64,000 nt of DNA from Pseudomonas neustonica (GCF_003797945.1 NZ_RKKU01000008.1:90335-154334); one strand, 5' to 3'; positions 8,999 through 20,687 are shown, counted from the first letter of the stretch. Notes: generated from the sequence alone by a model not told the origin. A program made the numbers and translations.

Positions 8999-11266
8999 TC
9001 AGGCCAACTCAGCTTCCGGCACTTCTATCTCCAGCTCACCATCACGCAAGGTAATGTGAACTGTACCGCCATGCTCAGCTAGGTCACCAAACAGAATTTG
9101 CTCAGCCAGTGGCCGCTTGATCTTGTCCTGGATCAGCCTTGCCATCGGGCGCGCACCCATCAACGGATCATAGCCGTGCTCAGCCAACCAGTTACGGGCT
9201 TCCTCATCGACCTCCAGCAACACATGCTTGTCTTCCAGTTGTGCCTGAAGCTCGGTTAGGAACTTGTCGACCACAAACTTGATGCTGTCGTGGGTCAGGC
9301 GGCCAAACTGGATGATGGCATCCAGACGATTGCGAAACTCCGGCGTGAAAGACTTCTTGATGATTTCGGTGCCGTCTGCGCTGTGATCCTGATGCGTGAA
9401 ACCAATGGACGCACGCGTCATGCTCTCGGCGCCGGCGTTGGTGGTCAGCACTATGATCACATTGCGGAAGTCCGCCTTGCGCCCGTTATTATCGGTCAGG
9501 GTGCCGTGATCCATCACCTGCAGCAGCAGGTTGAAGACCTCGGGATGCGCCTTCTCGATCTCATCCAGCAGCAACACGCAGTGCGGGTTCTTGGTCACAG
9601 CCTCAGTCAGCAGACCGCCCTGATCAAAGCCAACGTAACCGGGCGGTGCGCCAATCAGGCGAGATACGGTGTGGCGCTCCATGTATTCCGACATGTCGAA
9701 ACGCAGGAGCTCGACACCCAGGCTTTTAGCCAGTTGACGGGTTACCTCGGTCTTGCCCACACCAGTGGGCCCGGCGAACAGGAAAGAACCAACCGGCTTA
9801 TCGGCCGACTTCAGGCCCGCTCGGGACAGCTTGATCGCCGTCGACAGCGCGTCGATAGCGGTATCCTGACCAAAAACCACCAGCTTGAGATCGCGGTCGA
9901 GATTCTGCAGCAGCTGTTTGTCGCTCGACGACACATGCTTTGGCGGAATACGCGCGATCTTGGCAACGATGGACTCAACTTCAGCCACATCAATAAACTC
10001 TGGCCGGTTTTCTGGCAACTGCAGGCGCTGATAGGCGCCTGCCTCGTCAATGACGTCAATGGCCTTGTCGGGCATATGACGATCATTGATATACCGGTCC
10101 GCCAGTTCTGCGGCAGCCTTAAGTGCTTCATCGGTATAACGAATACTGTGGTGATCCTCAAAACGGCTCTTAAGCCCTTTAAGTATCTGAATGGTATCGC
10201 TCACCGAAGGCTCGATCACATCCACTTTCTGGAAGCGCCGTGCCAAGGCACGATCCTTCTCGAAGATGCCGCGAAACTCTTGATAAGTCGTGGAGCCAAT
10301 ACAGCGAATCTCGCCGGATGACAGCAACGGCTTGAGCAAATTCGACGCATCCATTACGCCGCCGGATGCGGCACCGGCACCGATAATAGTATGAATTTCG
10401 TCGATAAAGAGAATTGCATGTGGACGCTTGCGCAGTGCTTTGAGTAGAGCCTTAAAGCGCTTCTCGAAGTCGCCACGGTATTTGGTTCCGGCCAGCAAAG
10501 AACCCAGATCTAGAGAATAAACCACCGCCTCAGACAGAATGTCAGGTACTTCGCCATCGACGATACGCTTGGCCAGCCCTTCTGCAATGGCGGTTTTGCC
10601 CACGCCCGCCTCACCGACCAACAGGGGATTATTCTTGCGGCGACGCATCAAAATCTGCGCTACCCGCTCAACTTCGGTTGCGCGGCCAACCAGAGGGTCA
10701 ATCCGCCCCTTGCGCGCCTGTTCATTCAAGTTGCTGGCATAGGACTCAAGCGGGTTGCTGGCGGTTGCACCTTCGCCACCCTCATCATCCATAGGCTCCT
10801 GATCTTCACCCATTGATTCAGCATCACCCGGCACCTTGGAAATGCCATGCGATATGAAATTGACGATATCAATGCGAGCGATTTGTTGCTGCTTAAGGAA
10901 GAACACAGCCTGGCTTTCCTGCTCGCTGAATATAGCGACCAGCACATTGGCGCCGCTAACCTCGCCTTTGCCTGAGCTTTGCACATGAAAAACCGCACGC
11001 TGCAGTACGCGCTGAAAACCCAGAGTAGGCTGGGTTTCGCGTTCATGATCCTGCTTGGGGATCAGTGGTGTGGTGGAATCAATGAATTCGGTCAGCTCAC
11101 GGCGCAACCGGTCCATATCCGAGCCGCAGGCGTTAAGCACGTCAATCGCGGCCTGGTTATCCAATAAAGCCAACAGTAGATGCTCTACTGTCATAAATTC
11201 GTGGCGTTTGTTGCGCGCTTCCTTGAACGCCAGGTTCAGGGTGATCTCGAGATCTCTATTGAGCAT
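8999..11266 (-). CDS. clpA: ATP-dependent Clp protease ATP-binding subunit ClpA
   Basis: Hexameric AAA+ unfoldase that feeds substrates to ClpP. The 755 aa show the N-terminal double Clp repeat (about 1-145), an acidic linker (about 146-175), a first AAA+ module (Walker A GEAGVGKT at 218-225, Walker B FIDE near 287) and a second one (GPTGVGKT at 499-506, LLDE near 566). The ClpP-docking loop IGF is at 621-623. It lies 36 bases behind clpS, its adaptor gene, in the same direction, so the two are probably co-transcribed. Confidence 0.97.
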   Translation of the reverse strand: MLNRDLEITLNLAFKEARNKRHEFMTVEHLLLALLDNQAAIDVLNACGSDMDRLRRELTEFIDSTTPLIPKQDHERETQPTLGFQRVLQRAVFHVQSSGKGEVSGANVLVAIFSEQESQAVFFLKQQQIARIDIVNFISHGISKVPGDAESMGEDQEPMDDEGGEGATASNPLESYASNLNEQARKGRIDPLVGRATEVERVAQILMRRRKNNPLLVGEAGVGKTAIAEGLAKRIVDGEVPDILSEAVVYSLDLGSLLAGTKYRGDFEKRFKALLKALRKRPHAILFIDEIHTIIGAGAASGGVMDASNLLKPLLSSGEIRCIGSTTYQEFRGIFEKDRALARRFQKVDVIEPSVSDTIQILKGLKSRFEDHHSIRYTDEALKAAAELADRYINDRHMPDKAIDVIDEAGAYQRLQLPENRPEFIDVAEVESIVAKIARIPPKHVSSSDKQLLQNLDRDLKLVVFGQDTAIDALSTAIKLSRAGLKSADKPVGSFLFAGPTGVGKTEVTRQLAKSLGVELLRFDMSEYMERHTVSRLIGAPPGYVGFDQGGLLTEAVTKNPHCVLLLDEIEKAHPEVFNLLLQVMDHGTLTDNNGRKADFRNVIIVLTTNAGAESMTRASIGFTHQDHSADGTEIIKKSFTPEFRNRLDAIIQFGRLTHDSIKFVVDKFLTELQAQLEDKHVLLEVDEEARNWLAEHGYDPLMGARPMARLIQDKIKRPLAEQILFGDLAEHGGTVHITLRDGELEIEVPEAELA

Positions 11267-11302
11267 GTTGCCACCTCATATCACGCGATAATAATCGCTT
11301 TG

Positions 11303-11665
11303 TTACGCTTCCCGCTCAATCTGACACATCAGCGGGTGTTGGCACTCCTTTGCGTACTCATTCACTTCAGCCGCCTTGGTCTCGGCGATATCCCGGGTGT
11401 AGATACCGCAAACCGCTCTGCCCTCAGTATGCACCTTCAGCATGATCTGCGTAGCACTTTCGCGGTTGTGCGAGAAAAAACCTTCCAGCACCTCAACCAC
11501 AAAGTCCATTGGGGTGTAGTCATCGTTCAGCATGACCACTTTATAGCGCGAAGGCGGCTTTAGCTCGGGCTTGCTGGTCTCGACCGCAAGGCCGTGATCG
11601 TCCTCGTGCTCAGGCGCGCCTGAACCTTCGATTAAGGTTAGTTGAAATTTCGTCATTGAAAACAT
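11303..11665 (-). CDS. clpS: ClpA adaptor protein ClpS
   Basis: N-end-rule adaptor that binds the ClpA N-domain and presents substrates with destabilising N-terminal residues. The core shows the family motif [14 protein letters not shown] and the [20 protein letters not shown] region, which form the N-degron pocket. About 120 aa is normal. Three in-frame ATGs exist (11686, 11665, 11656), none with a clear ribosome site; 11665 is chosen because it best matches the N-terminus of other Pseudomonas ClpS proteins. It sits upstream of clpA and diverges from cspD. Confidence 0.93.
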   Translation of the reverse strand: MFSMTKFQLTLIEGSGAPEHEDDHGLAVETSKPELKPPSRYKVVMLNDDYTPMDFVVEVLEGFFSHNRESATQIMLKVHTEGRAVCGIYTRDIAETKAAEVNEYAKECQHPLMCQIEREA

Positions 11666-11787
11666 AGGTCGCTTGGCTGTTCGCATTGGTAAATAGGCCG
11701 CTCATCGCAAAAGTGCGTACTGGCACACAGCTTGTCTGAGGCTGGCTTGACTTACCTCGATTAGGTGATAAAAAGTGTAATAGTGCT

Positions 11788-11801
11788 TGACTGATCAGTC
11801 A
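11788..11801. promoter_or_regulatory. 14-bp perfect palindrome in the clpS-cspD divergent region
   Basis: TGACTGATCAGTCA is a perfect inverted repeat, about 85 bases before cspD and about 120 bases before clpS. Position and symmetry suit an operator for a dimeric regulator. No regulator is assigned. A TTGACT at 11747 could be a -35 element, but the matching -10 is weak. Confidence 0.4.
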
Positions 11802-11885
11802 CGAATTAAAGTTCCTACCTGTTCTCAGTCTAGGCACCGTAGGACGCACATTCACATGAAGTGACGGTTATCAGAGGGATGCAGT

Positions 11886-12155
11886 ATGGAGAACGGTAAG
11901 GTCAAATGGTTCAACAACGCCAAAGGGTACGGTTTCATTGTAGCCGATGGACGGGAAGAAGACCTTTTTGCACACTATTCAGCTATCCAGATGGATGGTT
12001 ACAAAACGTTGAAGGCCGGGCAACCGGTACAATTTGACATCATCCAGGGCCCCAAAGGACTACACGCGGTCAACATTCAATGTCCAGAGCAACAAGCTAG
12101 CAAGAAACAACTGGAAAATGAAGATGTTTCAGCCGAAACAGTGACGAACTACTAG
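11886..12155 (+). CDS. cspD: Cold-shock-domain protein CspD-like
   Basis: 89-aa single-stranded nucleic-acid-binding protein. The cold-shock fold motifs RNP1 (KGYGFI) and RNP2 (DLFAHY) are visible in residues 1-68, followed by a polar tail of about 20 aa. CspD of E. coli inhibits replication and is stationary-phase induced; the same role here is inferred from the family and from the conserved clpA-clpS-cspD-icd arrangement. The ATG follows cagagggatgcag. It is convergent with icd. Confidence 0.9.
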   Translation: MENGKVKWFNNAKGYGFIVADGREEDLFAHYSAIQMDGYKTLKAGQPVQFDIIQGPKGLHAVNIQCPEQQASKKQLENEDVSAETVTNY

Positions 12156-12180
12156 CGTCCTGACCTGATTCCAGTGCACA

Positions 12181-12210
12181 AAACAAAGCCGGCGTTAGCC
12201 GGCTTTGTTT
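12181..12210. terminator. Bidirectional terminator between cspD and icd
   Basis: Perfect 13-bp stem (AAACAAAGCCGGC, loop GTTA, complement ending in TTTGTTTTG), AT-rich at both bases. Placed between two convergent genes. Confidence 0.92.
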
Positions 12211-12270
12211 TGCTTTCAGCACGGTAAAAGGACGAGCAGGCTCGCCCCTTTCCTCGCTGCGTTACTGCTT

Positions 12271-13527
12271 TTACATGGACGCGATCAAATCGTCGCCGAA
12301 CTCGGAGCACTTGCGCAGTTGTGCGCCTTCCATCAGTCGCTCAAAGTCGTAGGTCACTGTCTTGTTGGCGATAGCGCCTTCAGTGCCCTTGATGATCAGG
12401 TCAGCCGCTTCTACCCAGCCCATGTGACGCAGCATCATCTCTGCAGACAGGATCAGTGAACCGGGGTTTACCTTGTCCTGACCTGCGTACTTGGGTGCCG
12501 TACCGTGAGTCGCTTCAAACATGGCGATAGAGTCGGACAGGTTGGCGCCAGGTGCGATGCCAATGCCGCCTACTTCAGCCGCCAGGGCGTCGGACAGGTA
12601 GTCACCGTTGAGGTTCAGGGTGGCGATCACGTCGTACTCGGACGGACGCAACAGAATCTGTTGCAGCATGGCGTCAGCAATCACGTCCTTGACGACGATA
12701 TTCTTGCCGGTCTTGGGGTTCTTGAACTGCATCCAGGGACCGCCATCAAGCAGCTCGGCGCCGAACTCGTCACGGGCAATTTCATAGCTCCACTCTTTGA
12801 AGGCACCTTCGGTGAACTTCATGATGTTGCCTTTGTGCACGATAGTGACAGAGTCACGATCGTTATCTACAGCGTACTGCAGAGCCTTGCGTGACAGACG
12901 CTTGGTGCCTTCCTCGGAAACCGGCTTGATACCGATACCGCACATGTCGGTAAAACGGATCTTGGTTGCGCCCATTTCTTCGGTCAGGAACTTGATGACT
13001 TTCTCGGCTTCTGGAGTACCAGCCTTGAATTCAACGCCCGCGTAGATATCTTCGGAGTTCTCACGGAAGATAATCATGTCAACGTCCTGGGGCTTCTTGA
13101 CCGGGCTAGGTACACCGGTGAACCAGCGAACCGGACGCTGACAAACGTACAGATCCAGCTCTTGACGCAGTGCAACGTTCAGCGAACGGATGCCACCACC
13201 TACTGGTGTAGTGAGGGGGCCTTTGATCGAGACAACGTAATCCTTAACCGCTTCCAGGGTCTCTTTTGGCAGCCAGGTATCCTGATCGTAAACCTGGGTG
13301 GCTTTCTCGCCAGCAAACACTTCCATCCAGGAAATCTTGCGCTCGCCGCCATAGGCCTTTTCGACTGCAGCGTCGACGACCTTTATCATTACCGGGGAAA
13401 TATCAACACCGATGCCATCTCCCTCGATATAAGGAATGACAGGGTTGTTGGGTACATTCAGGGAAAGGTCGGCATTAACAGTAATTTTGTCGCCGCTTGC
13501 CGGCACTTGGATCTTTTGGTATCCCAT
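12271..13527 (-). CDS. icd: NADP-dependent isocitrate dehydrogenase
   Basis: Homodimeric TCA-cycle enzyme that converts isocitrate to 2-oxoglutarate. The 418 aa match the E. coli Icd class. Substrate-binding residues are seen in [19 protein letters not shown]: Ser115, the equivalent of the AceK-phosphorylated Ser113, plus the two arginines. IDH/IMDH signatures occur near residues 280-330. The ribosome site ggag precedes the ATG. The 350-base upstream gap holds TGTAGT/ACTACA elements that also occur upstream of aceA. The monomeric idh found next to icd in P. aeruginosa is absent here. Confidence 0.97.
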   Translation of the reverse strand: MGYQKIQVPASGDKITVNADLSLNVPNNPVIPYIEGDGIGVDISPVMIKVVDAAVEKAYGGERKISWMEVFAGEKATQVYDQDTWLPKETLEAVKDYVVSIKGPLTTPVGGGIRSLNVALRQELDLYVCQRPVRWFTGVPSPVKKPQDVDMIIFRENSEDIYAGVEFKAGTPEAEKVIKFLTEEMGATKIRFTDMCGIGIKPVSEEGTKRLSRKALQYAVDNDRDSVTIVHKGNIMKFTEGAFKEWSYEIARDEFGAELLDGGPWMQFKNPKTGKNIVVKDVIADAMLQQILLRPSEYDVIATLNLNGDYLSDALAAEVGGIGIAPGANLSDSIAMFEATHGTAPKYAGQDKVNPGSLILSAEMMLRHMGWVEAADLIIKGTEGAIANKTVTYDFERLMEGAQLRKCSEFGDDLIASM

Positions 13528-13623
13528 TTTTGACTCCGTGTATGTTGTCGTTGCAACTAGTAGCCTGCGGGCGGGTAACCCATAGGCACTGAATAAGAAT
13601 ACGGATTTTGAGCTGCCGTATTG

Positions 13624-13640
13624 TTGTAGTTTTCCTACAA
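13624..13640. promoter_or_regulatory. Inverted repeat TTGTAG-N5-CTACAA upstream of icd
   Basis: Perfect 6-bp inverted repeat with a 5-bp T-rich spacer, about 100 bases before the icd start. It is related to the TGTAGT/ACTACA elements at 13728 and 21530 and may be a proximal operator. Confidence 0.45.
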
Positions 13641-13727
13641 AAAGTCACGCATTTTTGTTCAAACCTATTGCTGTGGCCCGGATGCTTACGCTCTCAAGTG
13701 CCTATTCACAGCAAAAAACGGTAGGTG

Positions 13728-13753
13728 TGTAGTAACACTACAAAGACACTACA
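13728..13753. promoter_or_regulatory. TGTAGT/ACTACA operator-like cluster upstream of icd
   Basis: TGTAGT at 13728-13733 is followed by ACTACA at 13737-13742 (3-bp spacer) and ACTACA again at 13748-13753 (14-bp spacer). The N14 pair is repeated exactly before aceA (21530-21555). From memory, Pseudomonas RccR, an RpiR-family regulator of the glyoxylate shunt, uses TGTAGT/ACTACA half sites; assignment to RccR is inference. The rest of the 350-base gap (13528-13877) shows no gene. Confidence 0.55.
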
Positions 13754-13877
13754 CGCCTTCGACTATCAGAATCCTAGTCGCTTTTGCTGTCAATGCTAGT
13801 CTTGCTTTATCCATTCGCGTGATGGTTCACCCAACAGCGGCTTTGCGCTACCCTATGCCACCGTTGGAGGGCCCATC

Positions 13878-14312
13878 ATGCGTTTCACTCCCCATCTTAC
13901 CGTTGCCTGTATCGTTGAAGACAACGGCCGCTTTCTGATCGTAGAAGAGCACCGCGATGGTCGGTTGGTGCTTAATCAGCCAGCAGGTCATTTGGAGTCA
14001 GGAGAAACCCTGCTTCAGGCAGCAGTGAGGGAAACCCGGGAAGAAACCGCCTGGAGCATCGAGCTCGTTAGCGTGACAGGGCTGTACCTGTTTACCGCAG
14101 CCAATGGTACAAGTTACCAACGTACCTGCTTCTTTGCCAGGCCACTAAAGTATGACGCCGATCAGCCATTGGACGACGGTATTGTAAGAGCGCGCTGGAT
14201 GACCCTTGAAGAAATCAATCAGGAACGCCATAAACTGCGTAGCCATCTGGTGCTCGATTGCATCCTCGACTACCTGAACAAACCGCACTACTCACTGGAT
14301 TTGATTCGTTGA
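13878..14312 (+). CDS. nudJ: Nudix hydrolase, NudJ-like (phosphatase upstream of mnmA)
   Basis: 144-aa Nudix pyrophosphohydrolase. The box spans [20 protein letters not shown] plus TAW, so the usual glycine of EExGU is alanine; the metal-binding RExxEE glutamates are intact. In E. coli the orthologue NudJ (YmfB), also beside mnmA, acts on nucleoside tri- and diphosphates and on thiamine-pyrimidine pyrophosphate. The substrate here is inferred. The gene starts with a ggaggg ribosome site and ends one base before mnmA, so it heads the mnmA-hflD operon. Confidence 0.85.
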   Translation: MRFTPHLTVACIVEDNGRFLIVEEHRDGRLVLNQPAGHLESGETLLQAAVRETREETAWSIELVSVTGLYLFTAANGTSYQRTCFFARPLKYDADQPLDDGIVRARWMTLEEINQERHKLRSHLVLDCILDYLNKPHYSLDLIR

Positions 14313-14313
14313 C

Positions 14314-15447
14314 ATGAACACCTATACCGCCAAAGCACCTGATCAAACTCGCGTCATCGTCGGTATGTCCGGCGGGGTCGACTCCTCTGTATCTGCGGCG
14401 CTGCTGCTGGAGCAGGGCTATCAGATTGAAGGCCTGTTCATGAAGAACTGGGACGAAGACGACGGCACAGAATATTGCACCGCCATGGATGATCTGGCTG
14501 ACGCCCAGGCGGTCAGTGACAAGTTGGGCATCAAGCTGCACACGGCGAACTTTGCTGCTGAATACTGGGATAATGTGTTCGAACATTTTCTTGAAGAGTA
14601 CAAGGCGGGACGGACCCCCAATCCGGACATCCTGTGTAATCGCGAAATCAAATTTAAGGCTTTTCTCGATTACGCCCTCGCCCTCGGCGCCGACCTGATC
14701 GCGACCGGCCACTACGTCAGACGCGCCGAACGAAACAATCAAACGCTGTTGCTGCGTGGTCTTGATGGCAATAAAGACCAGAGCTATTTCTTGCACGCAG
14801 TAGGCGCCGAGCAGATTGCGCGAACACTCTTCCCTGTCGGTGAGCTGCAGAAGCCTGAGGTCCGGCGTATTGCCGAGAAGTATGAGTTGGCCACCGCGCG
14901 CAAGAAGGACTCAACCGGCATCTGCTTTATTGGCGAGCGCCGCTTCAGTGATTTCCTCAAGCAGTATCTGCCCGCTCAGCCGGGCGACATTCAGACCACC
15001 GAGGGCGAGGTTATTGGTCGCCATCATGGTTTGATGTACCACACCATTGGCCAGCGCCAGGGTTTGGGAATCGGCGGCTTGCAAGGGGCCAGTGATGAGC
15101 CATGGTATGTCTTGAAAAAAGACCTGAGCAATAACGTGCTGGTGGTCGGTCAGGGCAACAATCATCCCTGGCTGTTTGCAAGCGCCCTCACTTGCTCGAC
15201 AATTTACTGGGTTAACCCAGAGCCGGCTGCGCGCGGCTCGATTCGGGTCACGGCTAAAGTACGCTATCGGCAGCCTGACCAGAACTGCCTGTTGGAGCCA
15301 ACAGCAGACGGGTACCGTATTGTGTTTGATGAACCGCAACGGGCGGTTACCCCAGGTCAGTCAGTGGTGCTCTATCAGGGTGACGTTTGCCTTGGCGGCG
15401 GCGTTATTGAAACGGCTGAGCCGGCCTTTGACGAGCGTGCAGCATGA
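14314..15447 (+). CDS. mnmA: tRNA-specific 2-thiouridylase MnmA
   Basis: Introduces sulfur at position 2 of the wobble uridine of Lys, Glu and Gln tRNAs, using sulfur relayed by Tus proteins. The 377 aa include the PP-loop SGGVDSS (19-25), catalytic Cys108 (PDILCNRE) and Cys204 (STGICFIG), and the C-terminal beta-barrel domains. It begins one base after the nudix gene, and its stop overlaps the hflD start by four bases (ATGA). Confidence 0.97.
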   Translation: MNTYTAKAPDQTRVIVGMSGGVDSSVSAALLLEQGYQIEGLFMKNWDEDDGTEYCTAMDDLADAQAVSDKLGIKLHTANFAAEYWDNVFEHFLEEYKAGRTPNPDILCNREIKFKAFLDYALALGADLIATGHYVRRAERNNQTLLLRGLDGNKDQSYFLHAVGAEQIARTLFPVGELQKPEVRRIAEKYELATARKKDSTGICFIGERRFSDFLKQYLPAQPGDIQTTEGEVIGRHHGLMYHTIGQRQGLGIGGLQGASDEPWYVLKKDLSNNVLVVGQGNNHPWLFASALTCSTIYWVNPEPAARGSIRVTAKVRYRQPDQNCLLEPTADGYRIVFDEPQRAVTPGQSVVLYQGDVCLGGGVIETAEPAFDERAA

Positions 15448-16064
15448 GTAATATCCGTGATCAGGCCATTGCCTTGGGCGCCATTTTCGAGGCTGCCCTG
15501 CAGGTAGATAAGCTGGCGCGCAGCGGTAAATCAGCAGAAGGTCCGACGGCGTGTCTGGCGAGCAGTATTCTGATTACCTCGCCCGATGACGTGCTCAGTG
15601 TCTATGGCGGCAGCACACACCAGATTCGCAGTGGCTTGCAGGCGCTGGAGGCCATGTTGGAACGCGATACAGCTGCCTTGCAGCGTGATGCCTTGCGCTA
15701 TGTTATGAATCTGCTGACGCTAGAGCGGCAGCTCGCAAAACGCAGCGACATGCTGCAGGTCCTTGGCCAACGTATCAGCCAGACTGAACATCAAGTCGAG
15801 CATTTCGGTATTTTGCATGACAACGTGATGGCCTCGCTTGGCGCCACTTACCAGGACACCCTCAGTACGTTACGACTGCGTATTCAGGTACAGGGCGATA
15901 TGCGCTACCTGCAACAACCCGATACGGCCAATCGCATACGCGCGTTACTGCTTGCCGGTATTCGCGGCGCAACCTTGTGGCGTCAGGTCTGCGGTCATCG
16001 CTGGCAGTTGCTATTTCAGCGAAAGAAGCTTCTGGACGCTACCCGAGCCCTACTGCGTGGTTGA
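15444..16064 (+). CDS. hflD: High frequency lysogenization protein HflD homologue
   Basis: 206-aa helical protein of the HflD (YcfC) family. In E. coli it is a peripheral membrane protein that modulates phage lambda CII stability; its cellular role is unclear. The family signature near the N-terminus ([12 protein letters not shown]) and the all-alpha composition are visible. It is coupled to mnmA by ATGA overlap, the standard order in gammaproteobacteria. Confidence 0.93.
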   Translation: MSNIRDQAIALGAIFEAALQVDKLARSGKSAEGPTACLASSILITSPDDVLSVYGGSTHQIRSGLQALEAMLERDTAALQRDALRYVMNLLTLERQLAKRSDMLQVLGQRISQTEHQVEHFGILHDNVMASLGATYQDTLSTLRLRIQVQGDMRYLQQPDTANRIRALLLAGIRGATLWRQVCGHRWQLLFQRKKLLDATRALLRG

Positions 16065-16935
16065 ACTCGTCCGTCAGGACAATCCGCGCCAGGGCGCAAT
16101 GCTACTGGCACTATCAGCGCTCCTGTTTGCGATCATGGGCGTGCTGATTAGAGAGGTGTCGGTCGGGGTCAATAATGAAACGGTGGTCTTCTTCCGCAAC
16201 CTGGTAGGCGTGCTGTTCTTCCTGCCAATGATGTTGCTGAAGGGGTTTGCGCCCTTCCGTACCCAGCGCCTTCGCAATCACTTTCTGCGGACTTTTTATG
16301 GTCTAGGAGCAATGTATTGCTTCTTTTACGCAATTGCCCACCTGCCGCTGGCAGACGCCATGGTGTTCACCTATGCGGCACCGGTATTCACCCCCTTGCT
16401 CGCCTGGTGGTGGCTACGCGAGAGCCTTACGCCGCGAATTATCGGCGTAGTGCTGGTCGGTTTTGTCGGCGTGCTACTGGTGGCCAAGCCCACCGGGTCA
16501 CTATTTGAACCCAAGGCGTTAGCCGGAGTGGCGGCAAGTCTGCTGGCGGCGGCAGCCTTCGTGTCGATTCGAGCGATGAGCAGTAGTGAGCCAGCCAGCC
16601 GCATCGTATTCTACTTTGCAACCTTCTCAACGCTGCTTTCTGGCATACCTATGCTGTGGGCCTGGCAGGTGCTGACCCTGCACCAACTGCTGTTGTTGCT
16701 GGCAGTCGGACTGGTTGCGACTACCAGCCAACTGGTGATGTCCAAGGCCTATGCATTGGCGCCGCCCGGCAAAATAGGGCCGTTGAGCTATCTGGCTATC
16801 GTTTTCTCCGGTGGCTTTGCCTGGTTCCTCTGGGGCGAAATGCCCGGGGTGTCGTCATGGGCTGGCGCAGGGCTTATCTTCGTGGCTAGCCTGCTGAGTA
16901 TCTCCAGCTCGCCGAAGCAGGCCAAAAGTGCGTGA
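16057..16935 (+). CDS. EamA/DMT-family permease
   Basis: Ten-helix inner-membrane transporter of the drug/metabolite superfamily with two EamA repeats (roughly residues 15-145 and 155-290). Hydrophobic segments start at MLLALSALLFAIMGVL and end at AGLIFVASLLSI. A GTG at 16057 overlaps the hflD stop and gives 292 aa with a short polar N-terminus. The ATG at 16099 (278 aa) has a better ribosome site (cagggcgca) but would start directly inside helix 1. Earlier in-frame codons lie inside hflD. The substrate cannot be predicted. Confidence 0.85.
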   Translation: MVELVRQDNPRQGAMLLALSALLFAIMGVLIREVSVGVNNETVVFFRNLVGVLFFLPMMLLKGFAPFRTQRLRNHFLRTFYGLGAMYCFFYAIAHLPLADAMVFTYAAPVFTPLLAWWWLRESLTPRIIGVVLVGFVGVLLVAKPTGSLFEPKALAGVAASLLAAAAFVSIRAMSSSEPASRIVFYFATFSTLLSGIPMLWAWQVLTLHQLLLLLAVGLVATTSQLVMSKAYALAPPGKIGPLSYLAIVFSGGFAWFLWGEMPGVSSWAGAGLIFVASLLSISSSPKQAKSA

Positions 16936-16947
16936 ATTGGTGTATGA

Positions 16948-18360
<1,413 letters not shown>

Positions 18361-18459
18361 CTTTTAACGCGGACAACTGAGCTCGGATCAGCAAGCAGGC
18401 CAACGCAGAAATCAACTGCTAGGCTCTAAGTATCGATCCGTTCTTCAGCATCGCACCAC

Positions 18460-18490
18460 AACGCCCGGGTCTGCCGGGCGTTTGCTATTT
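18460..18490 (+). terminator. Terminator after purB
   Basis: Nine-bp stem AACGCCCGG / CCGGGCGTT with a 5-nt loop, followed by TGCTATTT; about 100 bases after the purB stop and just before roxA. Confidence 0.75.
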
Positions 18491-18505
18491 CAGGATTGGA
18501 TACTT

Positions 18506-19678
18506 ATGAGTTCAGAATTTGATGCGTTACTCGGTGATGTTGGTGTGGAACGCTTTCTTCGTGAGTACTGGCAGCGCAAGCCACTGCTTATTCGCCAAGC
18601 CATTCCAGGCTACAGCAGCCCCATTGAGCCAGACGAGCTAGCCGGCCTGTCGCTGGAGGAAGAAGTAGAGTCACGTATCGTTATCAAAAACGGCGGCCAC
18701 CCTTGGGAGCTGCGGCGCGGCCCCTTTGCTGACGATGACTACAAGGCGTTGCCCGAGCAGGACTGGACGCTATTGGTACAGGCAGTGGATCAATTTGTAC
18801 CGGATGTTGCCGAGCTGTTAAAACGCTTCCATTTTCTACCAAGTTGGCGCATTGATGATGTAATGATCAGTTATGCCACACCGGGCGGTGGCGTTGGACC
18901 ACATTTCGACAATTATGATGTGTTTCTGCTGCAGGCTGAGGGCAAGCGGCGTTGGCGTATTGGCCAACACTGCAACAGTACCAGCGCGCTTCAGGACAAC
19001 CCGGACCTGCGTATTTTGCGTGATTTTGAGTGCCAGGACGAATGGGTGCTTGAGCCCGGCGATATGCTCTATATCCCGCCAGGTTTTGCCCATGATGGTA
19101 TTGCCGAGACCGACTGCATGACCTATTCCATCGGTTTTCGCGCACCGAGCCATCAGGAAATTCTGGTGCACTTTACCGACTACCTCGCTAGCGAGCTCAG
19201 CGAAGATGCTCGCTACAGTGACGCGGGTCTCAAACAGCCACAAGACCCAGCTGCCATTGATGAAGAATCCGTTGATCGTCTGCAACGAAGTATTCTTGAG
19301 CTGGTCCAAAACAGGGAAGCGTTGGCGACCTGGTTCGGGCGTCACATGACAGAAACACGCTATCCTGAACTGGCACAAAGCTATATTGATGATGAAGCAG
19401 ATCTGCTGGAAGGGCTGAATGCTGGCATCGCCTTGCTGCATAACCCCAGTATTAAACTGGCGTATCGCGTTGCAGCCGATGGTTCGGTTCAGCTGTTTGC
19501 CAGCGGCGAACATTGCACCGTACCGGGTGCCTTGCTGCCGTTAGTACAGCAGATCTGCAATCAGAGTTATTTGACGCCGCAAGCGCTTGAGCAATGGCAT
19601 GAAAATGCTGAGGCCATCGAGCTATTGGAGCAACTGCTAGCGAAGGGGTATCTCCTATTGGAGGGGGATGATGAATGA
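18506..19678 (+). CDS. roxA: Ribosomal protein arginine hydroxylase RoxA (YcfD-like, JmjC/cupin)
   Basis: Fe(II)/2-oxoglutarate-dependent oxygenase. E. coli YcfD hydroxylates an arginine of ribosomal protein L16. The 390 aa show the JmjC iron triad His133-x-Asp135...His196 (GPHFDNYD and IPPGFAHDG) and the family GGGVGPHFD context, with a helical C-terminal dimerisation region. The ATG at 18506 is preferred over an upstream TTG at 18482 because it aligns with the family start and has a cagga ribosome site. It overlaps the next gene by about 10 bases. Confidence 0.9.
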   Translation: MSSEFDALLGDVGVERFLREYWQRKPLLIRQAIPGYSSPIEPDELAGLSLEEEVESRIVIKNGGHPWELRRGPFADDDYKALPEQDWTLLVQAVDQFVPDVAELLKRFHFLPSWRIDDVMISYATPGGGVGPHFDNYDVFLLQAEGKRRWRIGQHCNSTSALQDNPDLRILRDFECQDEWVLEPGDMLYIPPGFAHDGIAETDCMTYSIGFRAPSHQEILVHFTDYLASELSEDARYSDAGLKQPQDPAAIDEESVDRLQRSILELVQNREALATWFGRHMTETRYPELAQSYIDDEADLLEGLNAGIALLHNPSIKLAYRVAADGSVQLFASGEHCTVPGALLPLVQQICNQSYLTPQALEQWHENAEAIELLEQLLAKGYLLLEGDDE

Positions 19679-20687
19679 GATACACATCACTACGGTAGAT
19701 TGGGTAAATGGTAAAGCGCTCCGCGATATTCGCCAGCAGGTATTTATCGACGAGCAACAAGTGCCGGCCGACCTGGAGTGGGATACACAGGATGAGAGTG
19801 CTACCCATTTCCTGCTCTACTACCAGGCTCAACCTGCTGCGACGGCTCGACTGCTAAGCGACGGCCATATTGGTCGCGTTGCTGTATTGGCGCACTATCG
19901 CGGTCTGGGCCTGGGCGCCGCTATCATGCGGCATGTGATGGAGTACGCTCAGACTAGCGGAATGCGCGAATTGATTCTCTCGGCCCAGGTTCACGCCGCT
20001 GCGTTTTATCGCAAGCTTGGCTTTGTTTGTTGCTCAGAGGAGTATGAAGACGCGGGGATTGCTCATCAGGACATGTGCTGGCAGGCAAGCGATCAGCTGA
20101 GCGCTGTGGCCACGGTCGAGCTGGCCGATATCGAGTTTCAATCGCCGGGGCGCTTCGATATCAGCAACCCCGAGTTCAATCGCGAGACTGTCCAGCCATT
20201 AGCCGAAGGCGACGCCGAGTTGCACTCGGTGAGTGGCGCTATTGCTTGCGAACAGGTTACTACGCTGGTAGATCAGTGTCGGCGCAGACTGCGAATCTAC
20301 TCCCCTGAACAGGCCCGCTGGCTGTTCAACCAGCGAGGCTTTATCCAGGCCTGCGAGCGCCTTATAGCGCGCGATCCAAAAACAAGGATACAGATACTTC
20401 TGCAGTATGTGGACAAGGAGTTTCTGCAGGGGCGCACGCTGCTGAGCCTGGTTCATCGCTTTCCAAGTCTGTGCGAAATTCGCTGCCAACATCCCGACCT
20501 GACAAAGAACAAGTATGTGCAGATGACAACGGACTCACAGGGTTTTTTCATGTTGCCTGACTGCCGTGTGCGAGAAGGCTTTGTGCGTCAGTACACGCCT
20601 GATCAGGTCAAGCGTTGGTCCAGCCAGTTCGATGAGCTTTGGGCCAGTAGCCAAAGTGATCCCGCCATCCGGAGATTTCTACTATGA
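19671..20687 (+). CDS. GNAT N-acetyltransferase fused to a C-terminal domain of unknown function (DUF7931-like)
   Basis: 338-aa two-domain protein. Residues 1-145 are a GNAT acyltransferase; the acetyl-CoA loop is RGLGLGAAIMRHV, preceded by the FIDEQQVPADLEWD motif of the ElaA/YjgM-like group. Residues about 180-338 form a separate domain (LRIYSPEQARWLFNQ ... NKYVQMTTDSQGFFMLPD) matching what I remember as DUF7931 in pseudomonads. Two adjacent ATGs (19668, 19671) follow ggaggggg; the second has better spacing. It overlaps roxA upstream and the secretin-like gene downstream, so all three are probably one operon. The substrate is unknown. Confidence 0.8.
   Translation: MNEIHITTVDWVNGKALRDIRQQVFIDEQQVPADLEWDTQDESATHFLLYYQAQPAATARLLSDGHIGRVAVLAHYRGLGLGAAIMRHVMEYAQTSGMRELILSAQVHAAAFYRKLGFVCCSEEYEDAGIAHQDMCWQASDQLSAVATVELADIEFQSPGRFDISNPEFNRETVQPLAEGDAELHSVSGAIACEQVTTLVDQCRRRLRIYSPEQARWLFNQRGFIQACERLIARDPKTRIQILLQYVDKEFLQGRTLLSLVHRFPSLCEIRCQHPDLTKNKYVQMTTDSQGFFMLPDCRVREGFVRQYTPDQVKRWSSQFDELWASSQSDPAIRRFLL

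Noticed and set aside
9290..10321. 343-codon plus-strand open frame opposite clpA
   Set aside because: Lies wholly antisense to a conserved AAA+ gene, has no family resemblance and mirrors its codon pattern.
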